64,000 nucleotides of DNA from an uncultured Eubacteriaceae bacterium (GTDB lineage: Bacteria; Bacillota; Clostridia; Lachnospirales; CAG-274). The stretch lies in assembly GCA_947167715.1 (NCBI GenBank), contig CAMVJD010000010.1, forward strand, positions 18,985-82,984, written 5' to 3'. The position numbers and the translations under genes are program-made. Numbering within the stretch: the first letter of the stretch is position 1; the number at the start of each line of letters is the position of its first letter. Positions 1-9,059 of the stretch are shown piece after piece. The notes under the pieces are model-generated. The model did no database searches. It was not told the origin of the DNA and saw only the letters and a list, made by a program, of their open reading frames with translations.

Positions 1-272
1 GCCTTTTTTGCGGTATTATATGCCGAAATAAGGATCTTTTCGACAGTTTCAAAATCACATTCAAGTGTGGTTGTATTTGCGTTAAAGGTATTTGTGCGTA
101 TAAGCGCTGCACCGTTTTGGATATACTCCTTATGTATTTTTTCTATTATACTGTGATCGCGCAGCATTTCCAGCTCACAAAAGGGCAGGGGATCATTGCA
201 TACTTTATGATAGTATGTCCCCATTGCACCGTCGGTCAGCAGAATATGGTCATTTAAAATATTTTTTATCAT
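1..272 (-). CDS. Homocysteine S-methyltransferase domain protein (MetH/YitJ-like), N-terminal part, truncated by window edge
   Basis: Reverse-strand translation from ATG at 272: MIKNILNDHILLTDGAMGTYYHKVCNDPLPFCELEMLRDHSIIEKIHKEYIQNGAALIRTNTFNANT...; LLTDGAMGT and IRTNTFNAN are typical of the homocysteine methyltransferase barrel. Not in the ORF track because it is open at the edge. Confidence 0.8.
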   Translation of the reverse strand, partial: MIKNILNDHILLTDGAMGTYYHKVCNDPLPFCELEMLRDHSIIEKIHKEYIQNGAALIRTNTFNANTTTLECDFETVEKILISAYNTAKK

Positions 273-295
273 TTTACTCTCCGTTTATAGATTGA

Positions 296-2977
296 TCATA
301 TGTTTTTTGTCCGTAAAAATAATTTTGCAGATCTTCTTTTAAATAACAGCAAAGCCAGGGTCAAAACCGCAGATGCCGCAGTAACGGCAACACCCGCCTT
401 AAAGCCGGGGCTTATATACTTTATTGTAATATCGTGGCTTCCTGCGGGGACATAATATCCTAAAAATGCATTGGCTATTTTTACCGTTTTTGTTTCCCTG
501 CCGTCGATATAAACGTGAAAGCCTTTATCGAAGGAAAGGGAGGAGAAAATAAGCCTTTCATTTTCAAAATCGGAGCTTGCGGTAATATCACCGTTTTTAT
601 TTTCGCGTATATTTTTTAGTGCGTTATTTTGTGCCGCTGTGAATAGTGCGTTAAATGCATCCTCATCAAGGCGTGCCATACGCGGCGGCACATAGGTCAT
701 ATCCCCTGATGCGTATATGGTAAAATTAAGCGTATCACCCTTTTTAAAAGGCCCCGCATCCTCCGAAAGAAAATTCTGATCCTCCATAAAAATGCAGTCA
801 ACCGGCAAGGCTTGTACGGAAAAGGCAAAGCCCGCATCCTCGGGATAGATAAAGTATTGGTCAATAAAGTATTCTCCGTCTTTTTTTATGTCAAGACTGT
901 AATTTACACAGGGATACTCCTGTGCGGCTGCCTTTGGAGAAAGCGTTGAAAAATACTCGTCTTTTTTTGTGACTGCAGCATTTTGCGGCTCCTGCTGTAA
1001 TGGCGTTAAATATTCAAATAATGATTTCTCTCCGCCCAAAAGCCTTGTTGTAAAGTGATCGAGATTTTCGCATGCAGAGTAGTTCAAGGCGTAATGCGGT
1101 AATAAAAAACCGTCCGTATCGGAAATGTCATCCTGTACGGCAAACATCAGCGGGAACGCGGTTTTGTTTTGATAAATTTCCCCGTTTTCGTCGGAATAAA
1201 TAAGCTTGTAATTATCGGATGATATCCTGAACGAGCTTACGCCCTCGCTGCCGACATAACAAAACTTGCCGTTTTCATCCGTTATTTTTTTACTTTTGTC
1301 GGTAACAAGAATATATTTTACATTAAAAAGACTCTCCGAAACTATGCTGTTAAAATATTTATTTACGCTTCGGTAATCATAAGGCGACCAAATGCCCAAA
1401 AGCGAAAGCACCTCAAGGCTTTTTTGATTTGTCTGGTTTGAAAACACATCAATGCCGTTATAGCCGCCGAGCATTTCCGCCGAAGGATTGACCGTTGAGA
1501 TATCCGTCATTCTGTAAAAATCATCATCATTTATATGGGCTCTTAATGCAGAAGTCTTTTTTATATAGTCCGTATATTCATTGCGCGGCCCGATGCCGTC
1601 ATTGGCTTTTATAAAAAACAGACTGCCGCAGCACATAAAAACAGCTTCCGCAATAAACACAGCGGGAAGTGATACGGCAATAAGTCCGGGCCTTTTTTTA
1701 CCTGCGTATATCAAAAATGCATATGTAACAATAAGTATAAGGTCAATAAAAATGTTTAGCATAAGCAGGGGCGATATATTTTTAAATATACCGCAGACCG
1801 CAGTAAACATTAATATAGTAACAATATAAATAAGTTTCTTTAAGCCTATTTTATCAATATGCTTGCAGCAGCGTGCGGACAGCATGATAAAAAGGTAGGA
1901 TACGGTATAAAGAAAGCGGCCGTAGAAACCCGTCGGTTCACGAAATGCATGCCACATAATATAAAGCGGGCACAGCATAATACTAAATATCATAAAACCG
2001 ACAAATATACCCGCTGCGATCTTTTCGCGCCTTGGTATATCCGATACAAACAGCAAAAACGTAAGTATAAGCGGCGCTATGCCGACACAACCGTGAAGCG
2101 TTTCGTTTGCGGTGGAAGAGTTTTGAAGCAGCATAAAGCATTGAATTATATCTACGGGCTGCCATTTTATAATACTTGATGTAATATCGGAAACAAAGGT
2201 ATCGCTGTAACCGGAAAGTATATTTGTTATGGTAGGGAAAAAGGCTATTGCGCTTAAACCGATAGACAAAGCAACAACACCCGCACACATAAAAAAGCTT
2301 TTGCAGATATTTTTTTTGTTTTCGTATGCTTTAAAAACAATGCAGTAGTATACAAAGCAAATAGCCGCAAAAATGCCGGATATATATGCGTTAAAATTTA
2401 AATTTATAAGCAGCGTAAACGAATATACCGCAAGCAATAGACCGGGCTTATTTTTTAATAGTATTTTTTCAATGCCAAGCACCGTAAGCGGCAGCAAAAC
2501 GGAAAAATTAAGCCAAAACGGGTTGATCATAAGCTTTGTATTTAAGCCGTTAAGCGCGTATAATACGGAAAGAGCGATATTCAATGCTCCGGAAAGCTGT
2601 GTATAATTGCTTTTCTTTAAACAATAGGATACCGATGCGGCGATAAGGCCGAATTTTATGATTATAATAAACAGCCATACTTCCTGATAAGCCGACGGAT
2701 CAAAAAGTAAAAAAAGCAGATTAAGAGGATCTGTTATATAACCTGCACTTGCCGCAAACAAATTTATCCCAAGCCCGCCCTTATAGCTTATAAAAGGGCT
2801 TGAATGGCTTTTTATGCCGTCATATATCTCACGGACCAGACCGAGATACTGCATTTTCATATCGGCGCAGGCGATACCGAGACTGCCGAAGGGATATATC
2901 CCCATAGCAGCAACAGCCGCCGTTATTATTAAAACAGCGGCTAAAAACGATATAATTGTTTCTTTATTGCTTTTCAT
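296..2977 (-). CDS. YfhO family multi-pass membrane protein
   Basis: 893 aa, many TM helices, YfhO-like features (FFPTITN..., MLGGYNGIDVFSN, VPAGSHDITIKYISPGFKAG near C-terminus followed by TM and KRR). Confidence 0.8.
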   Translation of the reverse strand: MKSNKETIISFLAAVLIITAAVAAMGIYPFGSLGIACADMKMQYLGLVREIYDGIKSHSSPFISYKGGLGINLFAASAGYITDPLNLLFLLFDPSAYQEVWLFIIIIKFGLIAASVSYCLKKSNYTQLSGALNIALSVLYALNGLNTKLMINPFWLNFSVLLPLTVLGIEKILLKNKPGLLLAVYSFTLLINLNFNAYISGIFAAICFVYYCIVFKAYENKKNICKSFFMCAGVVALSIGLSAIAFFPTITNILSGYSDTFVSDITSSIIKWQPVDIIQCFMLLQNSSTANETLHGCVGIAPLILTFLLFVSDIPRREKIAAGIFVGFMIFSIMLCPLYIMWHAFREPTGFYGRFLYTVSYLFIMLSARCCKHIDKIGLKKLIYIVTILMFTAVCGIFKNISPLLMLNIFIDLILIVTYAFLIYAGKKRPGLIAVSLPAVFIAEAVFMCCGSLFFIKANDGIGPRNEYTDYIKKTSALRAHINDDDFYRMTDISTVNPSAEMLGGYNGIDVFSNQTNQKSLEVLSLLGIWSPYDYRSVNKYFNSIVSESLFNVKYILVTDKSKKITDENGKFCYVGSEGVSSFRISSDNYKLIYSDENGEIYQNKTAFPLMFAVQDDISDTDGFLLPHYALNYSACENLDHFTTRLLGGEKSLFEYLTPLQQEPQNAAVTKKDEYFSTLSPKAAAQEYPCVNYSLDIKKDGEYFIDQYFIYPEDAGFAFSVQALPVDCIFMEDQNFLSEDAGPFKKGDTLNFTIYASGDMTYVPPRMARLDEDAFNALFTAAQNNALKNIRENKNGDITASSDFENERLIFSSLSFDKGFHVYIDGRETKTVKIANAFLGYYVPAGSHDITIKYISPGFKAGVAVTAASAVLTLALLLFKRRSAKLFLRTKNI

Positions 2978-3783
2978 TATTTTTTACCGAGCATTGCATC
3001 TTTGATCACACTGTTTTCAACTGCCTTTACAATGCCTGCGGTAAACTTATATTCGTCAAGCGTGCAAACGCCTTCTATAGTGGTGCCGCCGGGTGAGCAG
3101 ACCCTGTCGGTAAGCTCTGCGGGATGTGCGCCGCTTTGTCTGAACATCTCGGCGCTGCCCACAACTGCCTGTGATGCTATATCAAGTGCCTGCTGCTTGT
3201 TCATACCAAGCTTTTGTGCACCCCTTGCAAGTGCATCTATAAACATATATACATAGGCGGGAGAACAGCCTGCTATTGCCGTAAACACCGCAAATTTATC
3301 CTCGGGTACGGGGTAGGCAGAACCTATTGCGGACAAAAGCTTTTCAACGGTTTTAAGCTGCTCGCTTGATGCGTTTGAATTGCCGCAGTAGGCCGTTGCG
3401 GATTTTAAAACAGAGGCATTTATGTTTGGCATTATTCTTATTATAGATGGCTTAAAGCCAAGCATTTCCTGAATAGATGCAATTGACATACCTGCCGCCA
3501 TACTGACAACAAGGGGCTTGCATTTTTCAACAGAGCCCTTTATTTTTTCAATAAGCGTTGGAAAGGCCGCAGGCTTTACGCCCAGAAAAAGTATATCGCT
3601 TTGTTCGATAAGTGCATCATAGCTGTCACAGCTTATAACGCCAAGTTCTTCTGCCTGCTGCTCCTGTAATTTTTTGTCGTTTCTTATAATTAAAATATCC
3701 TCGGGTCTTGCTGCGCCCGATACTATAAGTCCTTTAAATATTGCGCTTGCCATATTGCCTGCGCCTATAAAACCAAGTTTCAT
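2977..3783 (-). CDS. proC: Pyrroline-5-carboxylate reductase
   Basis: MKLGFIGAGNMASAIFKGL Rossmann motif; PNINASV; CSPGGTTIEGV signature. Confidence 0.95.
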   Translation of the reverse strand: MKLGFIGAGNMASAIFKGLIVSGAARPEDILIIRNDKKLQEQQAEELGVISCDSYDALIEQSDILFLGVKPAAFPTLIEKIKGSVEKCKPLVVSMAAGMSIASIQEMLGFKPSIIRIMPNINASVLKSATAYCGNSNASSEQLKTVEKLLSAIGSAYPVPEDKFAVFTAIAGCSPAYVYMFIDALARGAQKLGMNKQQALDIASQAVVGSAEMFRQSGAHPAELTDRVCSPGGTTIEGVCTLDEYKFTAGIVKAVENSVIKDAMLGKK

Positions 3784-3796
3784 TTTTATTCTCCTT

Positions 3797-4831
3797 TTAG
3801 CTTAACGAAAGCATTGTATTAAGTGATTTTATTGAATTTTCGGCGGTCTCACGGTCAACAACTATCTGCTTTGAAAAATCGCCGTTTAAAATGCCTTCAA
3901 GTGTATCAAGCAGGTTTTCGGTGCTTGTTTTGTTCATATTTGTGCAAATACTGTGCGGGTCAAGCAGGAAAACAGACTTGTCGGGGTTATCGTTTTTAAT
4001 TCGCTCCACAAGGTTGCTTTCGGTGCCTATTATCCATTTTGTACCGCTTTCGGCTGCCTTTACCTCTTTAATTAAAAATTCGGTCGAGCCCTTGCCGTCG
4101 GACATTTTAACTATCTCGTGGCGGCACTCGGGATGGACGATGACCTTTGCATCGGGTACGGCCTTTCTTGCCTTTTCCACAAGCTCTGCGGTAATGGAGT
4201 GGTGCAGACAGCAATAGCCGTCCCAAAGTATCATTTTTACGTCCTCCTTGGGACATGAATAGGTAAGCTTTTGTGTTTTGGGGTCGTACATAGCCATATG
4301 CTCAACAGGTATGCCAAGGTCAACGGCGGTATTCATACCCAGATTCTGGTCGGGCAGGAAAAGCACCTTGTCCTTAAAGCCAAGGCCCCATTCAAGCACC
4401 TTTTTGGCGTTGCCCGATGTTACCGTGGTGCCGTCGTGAATACCTACAAAGGCCTTTACCTCGGCTTTTGAATTGATATAGGTAATGGGAACTATGCTTT
4501 CGCCAAATTCCTTTGTTATTATATCCCAGCATATCTCCGCCTGCTTTCTGTCGGCCATATCCGCCATTGGACAGCCCGCATCAAGCGCGGGGAGAAGTAC
4601 TTTCTGCCAATCCTCGGTAAGGATATCGGCAGTTTCCGCCATAAAGTGAACGCCGCAGAAAACTATATATTTAGCACGCTTATTTTTCTCTGCGATCTGT
4701 GCCAGCTTTAATGAATCGCCGACTGCATCCGCAAACTGAACTATCTCGTCGCGCTGATAGTGGTGTGCAAGAATAAGAAGATCCTCGCCAAGCTGTTTTT
4801 TTATCTCAAATATTTTTTCTGTATTTGTCAT
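3797..4831 (-). CDS. nadA: Quinolinate synthase A
   Basis: ILAHHYQRDEIVQFADAVGDSL, CGVHFMAETADIL, HPECRHEIV motifs. Confidence 0.96.
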   Translation of the reverse strand: MTNTEKIFEIKKQLGEDLLILAHHYQRDEIVQFADAVGDSLKLAQIAEKNKRAKYIVFCGVHFMAETADILTEDWQKVLLPALDAGCPMADMADRKQAEICWDIITKEFGESIVPITYINSKAEVKAFVGIHDGTTVTSGNAKKVLEWGLGFKDKVLFLPDQNLGMNTAVDLGIPVEHMAMYDPKTQKLTYSCPKEDVKMILWDGYCCLHHSITAELVEKARKAVPDAKVIVHPECRHEIVKMSDGKGSTEFLIKEVKAAESGTKWIIGTESNLVERIKNDNPDKSVFLLDPHSICTNMNKTSTENLLDTLEGILNGDFSKQIVVDRETAENSIKSLNTMLSLS

Positions 4832-5673
4832 GGCTTTATTCCCTCCGTACTGTTAAAACTGATATCAAGCGGTTTTGCACCGTTTGTAATGCTGCCCGAC
4901 GAAATATAGTTCACGCCGCAGCCCTTGAATGTGTTTATGCTTTGTAAGGTTATACCGCCCGATGCTTCCGTTATAATGTGCTTTGGCACAAGCGTTACAA
5001 GATGTTTTATCTCCTCTGGTGTGCGGTTGTCAAACATAATAACATCTGCGCCTGCCTTGACTGCCTGCTTGACCTGCTCCTCGGTCTCGGTCTCTACCTC
5101 TATTTTTACCATATGTCCGAGCTTTCCGCGTACAAGTGCCACGGCCTTTTCTATGCCGCCCGCAAAGGCAATATGGTTGTCCTTGAGCATAACGCCGTCA
5201 TAAAGCGCAAAGCGGTGATTGAATGCACCGCCGCAGGTAACGGCATATTTTTCAAAAATACGAAGACCGGGGTGTGTTTTTCTTGTATCGACAATTCTTA
5301 TGGTCGGATCGTCAAGTGCATCCACCATATTTCTTGCGGCTGTTGCAATGCCGCTCATAAGCTGCATAAGATTTAATATTATTCTTTCACAGGTAAGAAG
5401 AACGTAAACGGGACCCTCGACTTTGGCGATATCCTCGCCCTTTTGCACCCTGTCGCCGTCGTGCTTGTAAAGCGTTACCTTAACATCATCGGTATAAAGC
5501 GAGTAGGTGAGTGCGATAAGCTCCGTACCCGATATTATGCCGTTATCCTTTGCAAGAAAAACGCCCGTGCCGCGAAGCTCCTTTCCGAAAACAAGGTCGG
5601 TGGAAAGGTCGCCCGTGCCGACATCCTCTTTTAAATACGAAAGTATCATTTCTTTGGCTAATAGTGTGTTCAT
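4828..5673 (-). CDS. nadC: Nicotinate-nucleotide diphosphorylase (carboxylating)
   Basis: EDVGTGDLSTDLVF, ERIILNLMQLMSGIAT, DTRKTHPGLR, GGAFNHR, DNHI motifs; 4-nt overlap with nadA. Confidence 0.96.
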   Translation of the reverse strand: MNTLLAKEMILSYLKEDVGTGDLSTDLVFGKELRGTGVFLAKDNGIISGTELIALTYSLYTDDVKVTLYKHDGDRVQKGEDIAKVEGPVYVLLTCERIILNLMQLMSGIATAARNMVDALDDPTIRIVDTRKTHPGLRIFEKYAVTCGGAFNHRFALYDGVMLKDNHIAFAGGIEKAVALVRGKLGHMVKIEVETETEEQVKQAVKAGADVIMFDNRTPEEIKHLVTLVPKHIITEASGGITLQSINTFKGCGVNYISSGSITNGAKPLDISFNSTEGIKP

Positions 5674-5797
5674 AATACTTCTCCTTTTGAAAAAACACTT
5701 TTTTTTATTTTATCACAAAAATATATATTTTGCAATTATTTTTAATATGACTTTCACCATTTTTTGAGCAAATTTTTATACGTTTTTGCTTGTAACA

Positions 5798-5841
5798 AAC
5801 TAAGGAAGTCCCCCGCTTCTAAAGCGGGGGTGCTTACTTAA
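5798..5841. repeat. 44-nt dispersed repeat with 9-bp GC-rich hairpin, copy 1
   Basis: AACTAAGGAAGTCCCCCGCTTCTAAAGCGGGGGTGCTTACTTAA, identical to 63957-64000; stem CCCCCGCTT/AAGCGGGGG, loop CTA. Confidence 0.9.
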
Positions 5842-5953
5842 AATTCAGTGGGAGTCCAAGCTCCCACTGAATTTGGAATTGCTTGCAATTCCGTTGGTTA
5901 TGAGTATGTAGCAGAAATTTATTTCTGCGGAATACGAATATCATTGACTAACG
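5798..5953. other. Hairpin-array element (candidate structured ncRNA or non-autonomous mobile element)
   Basis: Four consecutive stem-loops: CCCCCGCTT-CTA-AAGCGGGGG; AAATTCAGTGGGAG-TCCAAG-CTCCCACTGAATTT (14 bp, 5841-5874); GGAATTGC-TT-GCAATTCC (5875-5892); compound stem 5892-5953 (CGTT/AACG, ATGA/TCAT, GTAT/ATAC, GCAGAAAT/ATTTCTGC). Confidence 0.6.
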
Positions 5954-6072
5954 TGTATTTGATAAGATACTCCTGCTGTGGCTTTTTGTGCAATCTTTTA
6001 AAATGGTGACATAATACGACAGATTATTTGGTAAATAATATAGATTTATACGGATAAATTTTACATTTACTA

Positions 6073-6101
6073 TTGCAAGTTATGTTAAAAAGTGATATAA
6101 T
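6073..6101 (+). promoter_or_regulatory. Sigma-A-like promoter of phosphofructokinase gene
   Basis: TTGCAA - 17 nt - TATAAT, about 37 bp before the CDS. Confidence 0.55.
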
Positions 6102-6137
6102 TATAACAAATAATAACCACGAAAGGGGTAGATAACA

Positions 6138-7364
6138 ATGAAAATGGGTAATGTTATAGTAGGACAGTCGGGCGGCCCTACATCTGTAATAAATTCAAGC
6201 CTTGCAGGTGTTTTTAAAACCGCAAAGGAGCTTGGTGCGCCTGTTGTTTACGGTATGAGAAACGGTATCGAGGGTCTTTTGGAGGAAAGATACATCGATA
6301 TGAGCGAATATATCAAGGGCGACCTTGAGGTCGAGCTTTTAAAGAGAACTCCCTCGGCTTATCTTGGCTCATGCCGCTTTAAGCTGCCTACTTACGAAAA
6401 AAGTCCCGAGACCTATGACAGAGTCATCGAGGTTTTAAGAAAGCTTGATGTTAAGCATTTCTTCTATATCGGCGGAAATGACTCTATGGACACTATCAAG
6501 CAGTTAAGCGAATATGCAAAGGTTAAAAATATTACCGATATCACCTTTATGGGTGTTCCCAAAACTATCGACAATGACCTTGCGGTTACCGACCATACAC
6601 CCGGCTACGGCTCCGCTGCAAAGTATATCGGTGCTACCGTTAAGGAGATAATCCAGGATGCTTATGTTCAGCCTATAAATATCGTTACCGTTATTGAGAT
6701 AATGGGTCGCAACGCAGGCTGGCTTGCTGCCGCATCCGCACTTGCAAAGGGCGATGACTGCCCGGGTGCAGACCTTATCTATCTTCCCGAAACAGTATTT
6801 GATATCAATAAATTTGTACAGAAGGTAAAGGATATCCAAAAGGATAAAAAGCAGGTAGTTGTCTGCGTATCCGAGGGTATTAAGACAGCCGACGGCAAGT
6901 ATGTTTGCGAAAGCGCGGCATCAAGCACTATGGTGGACAGCTTCGGACATAAGATGCTCGGCGGTACGGCAAGCACACTTTCCACACTTCTTGCAGGTGA
7001 GCTTGGCTGCAAGACAAGACCTATCGAGTTTAGCACCATCCAGCGCTGTGCAAGCCATATCGGCTCGCTTACTGACGTTACCGAGGCGTTCCTTATCGGC
7101 GCTGTTGCGGTCAAGGCTGCGGCAGAGGGCGAAACAGGCAAGGTCGGCGTATTTGAAAGAGTATCTAACAAGCCTTATCTTGTTGGTACAAGCATCTATG
7201 ATGTAAATGCTATTGCAAATGTTGAAAAGACTGTTCCAAAGGAATGGATAATCGAGGACGGAACGGCGCTTTCACAGGAAGCTATCGACTATATGAGTCC
7301 CCTTATCCAGGGCGAGGTTTATCCTTATATGGTCAACGGTCTTCCAAAGCACATCAGATTATGA
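6138..7364 (+). CDS. 6-phosphofructokinase, likely PPi-dependent type
   Basis: GGPTSVINSS, YIGGNDSMDT, MGVPKTIDNDL (Lys in PKTIDND typical of PPi-PFK), IEIMGRNAGWLAA. Confidence 0.88.
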   Translation: MKMGNVIVGQSGGPTSVINSSLAGVFKTAKELGAPVVYGMRNGIEGLLEERYIDMSEYIKGDLEVELLKRTPSAYLGSCRFKLPTYEKSPETYDRVIEVLRKLDVKHFFYIGGNDSMDTIKQLSEYAKVKNITDITFMGVPKTIDNDLAVTDHTPGYGSAAKYIGATVKEIIQDAYVQPINIVTVIEIMGRNAGWLAAASALAKGDDCPGADLIYLPETVFDINKFVQKVKDIQKDKKQVVVCVSEGIKTADGKYVCESAASSTMVDSFGHKMLGGTASTLSTLLAGELGCKTRPIEFSTIQRCASHIGSLTDVTEAFLIGAVAVKAAAEGETGKVGVFERVSNKPYLVGTSIYDVNAIANVEKTVPKEWIIEDGTALSQEAIDYMSPLIQGEVYPYMVNGLPKHIRL

Positions 7365-7409
7365 TAAGAAGCAAGGCAGCTTGCTCGCTTGATATTATAA
7401 TTATTACTT

Positions 7410-7442
7410 GGGCGGGGGTCATTGAGGCTCCCGTCCTTTTTT
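7410..7442 (+). terminator. Rho-independent terminator after phosphofructokinase
   Basis: GGGCGGGGGTC-attga-GGCTCCCGTCC followed by T6. Confidence 0.8.
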
Positions 7443-7514
7443 AAAAAAAAACATTGCAATAATAAATATATATGTTATAATATAGTTAAGTAATAATATT
7501 ACATAACTAAAGGG

Positions 7515-9044
7515 GTGTATACAGTGTATTATCAAAATCCCGTTAAACGCGGCTTTTTTCCCGACCCGTCTATCGTCAGGGTCGGGGAGGACTATTATAT
7601 GGTCAATTCAAGCTTTCAGTATTTTCCCGCCATACCCATTTCACATTCAAGGGATCTGGTGCATTGGGAGCTTATCGGACACGCCATAAATAAAAGCGAG
7701 TATCTTGATCTGTCCGAGACCTTGGATTCAAGGGGAATATGGGCAAGCGATATATCGTATTGCAACGGAAAGTTTTATATTTTTGCGACCTTAAGATATA
7801 ATTTTCAAACCAAGGACGAGCATCCTATGCGCGCACAGCTTATGATGACCTCCGACAAGCCCGAGGGGCCGTATTCAAGGCCCGTTATACTGCCGATAGA
7901 TAATATCGACCCCTCGCATTTTGTGGACGATGACGGAAAGCATTATATGATAATAGCGCCGGGAATAACCGTTGTGCCGTTAAGTGATGACTGCACAAAA
8001 GTTATAGGAGAGCCTGTACAAGTCTGGGCGGGAACGGGCGAGCGCTGTCCCGAGGGGCCGCATATTTTAAAAAAGGACGGTTGGTATTATGCAATTCTGG
8101 CCGAGGGCGGTACGGGCTACGGCCACGGCATAAATGTCGGCAGAAGCAAAAGCCTTTTCGGAAAATATGAGCCCTGTCCATATAACCCGGTCATGCGTCA
8201 GACCGATAAAAACGCCCTTATCCAGCGCACGGGTCACGGCAAATTGGTGCAGACACAAAACGGCGATTGGTATTGTACATACTTATGCGGCAGAAGAAAC
8301 GGCGGAAATTATACCACAATAGGCAGGGAAACGGCTCTTGACCCCGTAACGTGGACGGATGACGGCTGGTTTTTGATAAACGGCGGCAAGGGTCCGAGTG
8401 AGAAACAGCTTTTTCCAAATCTGCCCGAGACCGTATATAAACAAAATAATTTTGAGGACTTTACAAGACCCTTGTCTTTAAAATGGGAATGGGTAAGAAA
8501 CCCCGATACAAATAAATTTTATACCGATAAAAACGGCCTTACGCTTATTACAACGGCGGGAAATTTAAGTGATATCTCCGCAAAAAATACGCTTGTGCGC
8601 CGTGAAACGGAATTAAGCTATACCGCGGAAACGCTTATGACCTTTACTCCCGAAAAAGAGGGACAAAGGGCGGGACTTGTATGCTATTATTCAACGGCCA
8701 CCTATGCCTGTCTTTCAAAGCGGCTGAAAAACGGCAGATATATTCTTTCCCTTGATATAAACCGAAATATGGGCGAGGAAAATATAGCCGAAATTGAAAT
8801 AGAGGACAGACCGATATATTTAAGGGTAAGTGTGAACGGCCTTGAAAGAAGCTGGTACTATAGCTATGATAAAGAAAATTATACTTTTACAGGCAGACTT
8901 GAAAACTGCATTTACCTTTGTGACGAGGGCGTTCCCAACGACCCGAAAAGGCATACGGGCACACTTGTGGGCATATTTGCAAGTAAAGGAAACTGCAAAG
9001 AGGAAGCCGAAGCAAAATTTAAGTATTTTGAATATAAGGACTGA
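7515..9044 (+). CDS. Glycoside hydrolase family 43 (beta-xylosidase / alpha-L-arabinofuranosidase type), no signal peptide
   Basis: NPVKRGFFPDPSIVRVGEDYYMVNSSFQYFPAIPISHSRDLVHWELIGHA; IDPSHFVDDDGKHYM; EGPHILKKDGWYYAILAEGG. Start may be GTG at 7524 given AAAGGGGTG spacing. Confidence 0.9.
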   Translation: MYTVYYQNPVKRGFFPDPSIVRVGEDYYMVNSSFQYFPAIPISHSRDLVHWELIGHAINKSEYLDLSETLDSRGIWASDISYCNGKFYIFATLRYNFQTKDEHPMRAQLMMTSDKPEGPYSRPVILPIDNIDPSHFVDDDGKHYMIIAPGITVVPLSDDCTKVIGEPVQVWAGTGERCPEGPHILKKDGWYYAILAEGGTGYGHGINVGRSKSLFGKYEPCPYNPVMRQTDKNALIQRTGHGKLVQTQNGDWYCTYLCGRRNGGNYTTIGRETALDPVTWTDDGWFLINGGKGPSEKQLFPNLPETVYKQNNFEDFTRPLSLKWEWVRNPDTNKFYTDKNGLTLITTAGNLSDISAKNTLVRRETELSYTAETLMTFTPEKEGQRAGLVCYYSTATYACLSKRLKNGRYILSLDINRNMGEENIAEIEIEDRPIYLRVSVNGLERSWYYSYDKENYTFTGRLENCIYLCDEGVPNDPKRHTGTLVGIFASKGNCKEEAEAKFKYFEYKD

Positions 9045-9059
9045 AACAGGAGAAAAAAT

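Noticed and set aside
5954-6137. Possible riboswitch upstream of phosphofructokinase
   Set aside because: No recognised aptamer motif; the sequence is AT-rich with a simple promoter near the gene.
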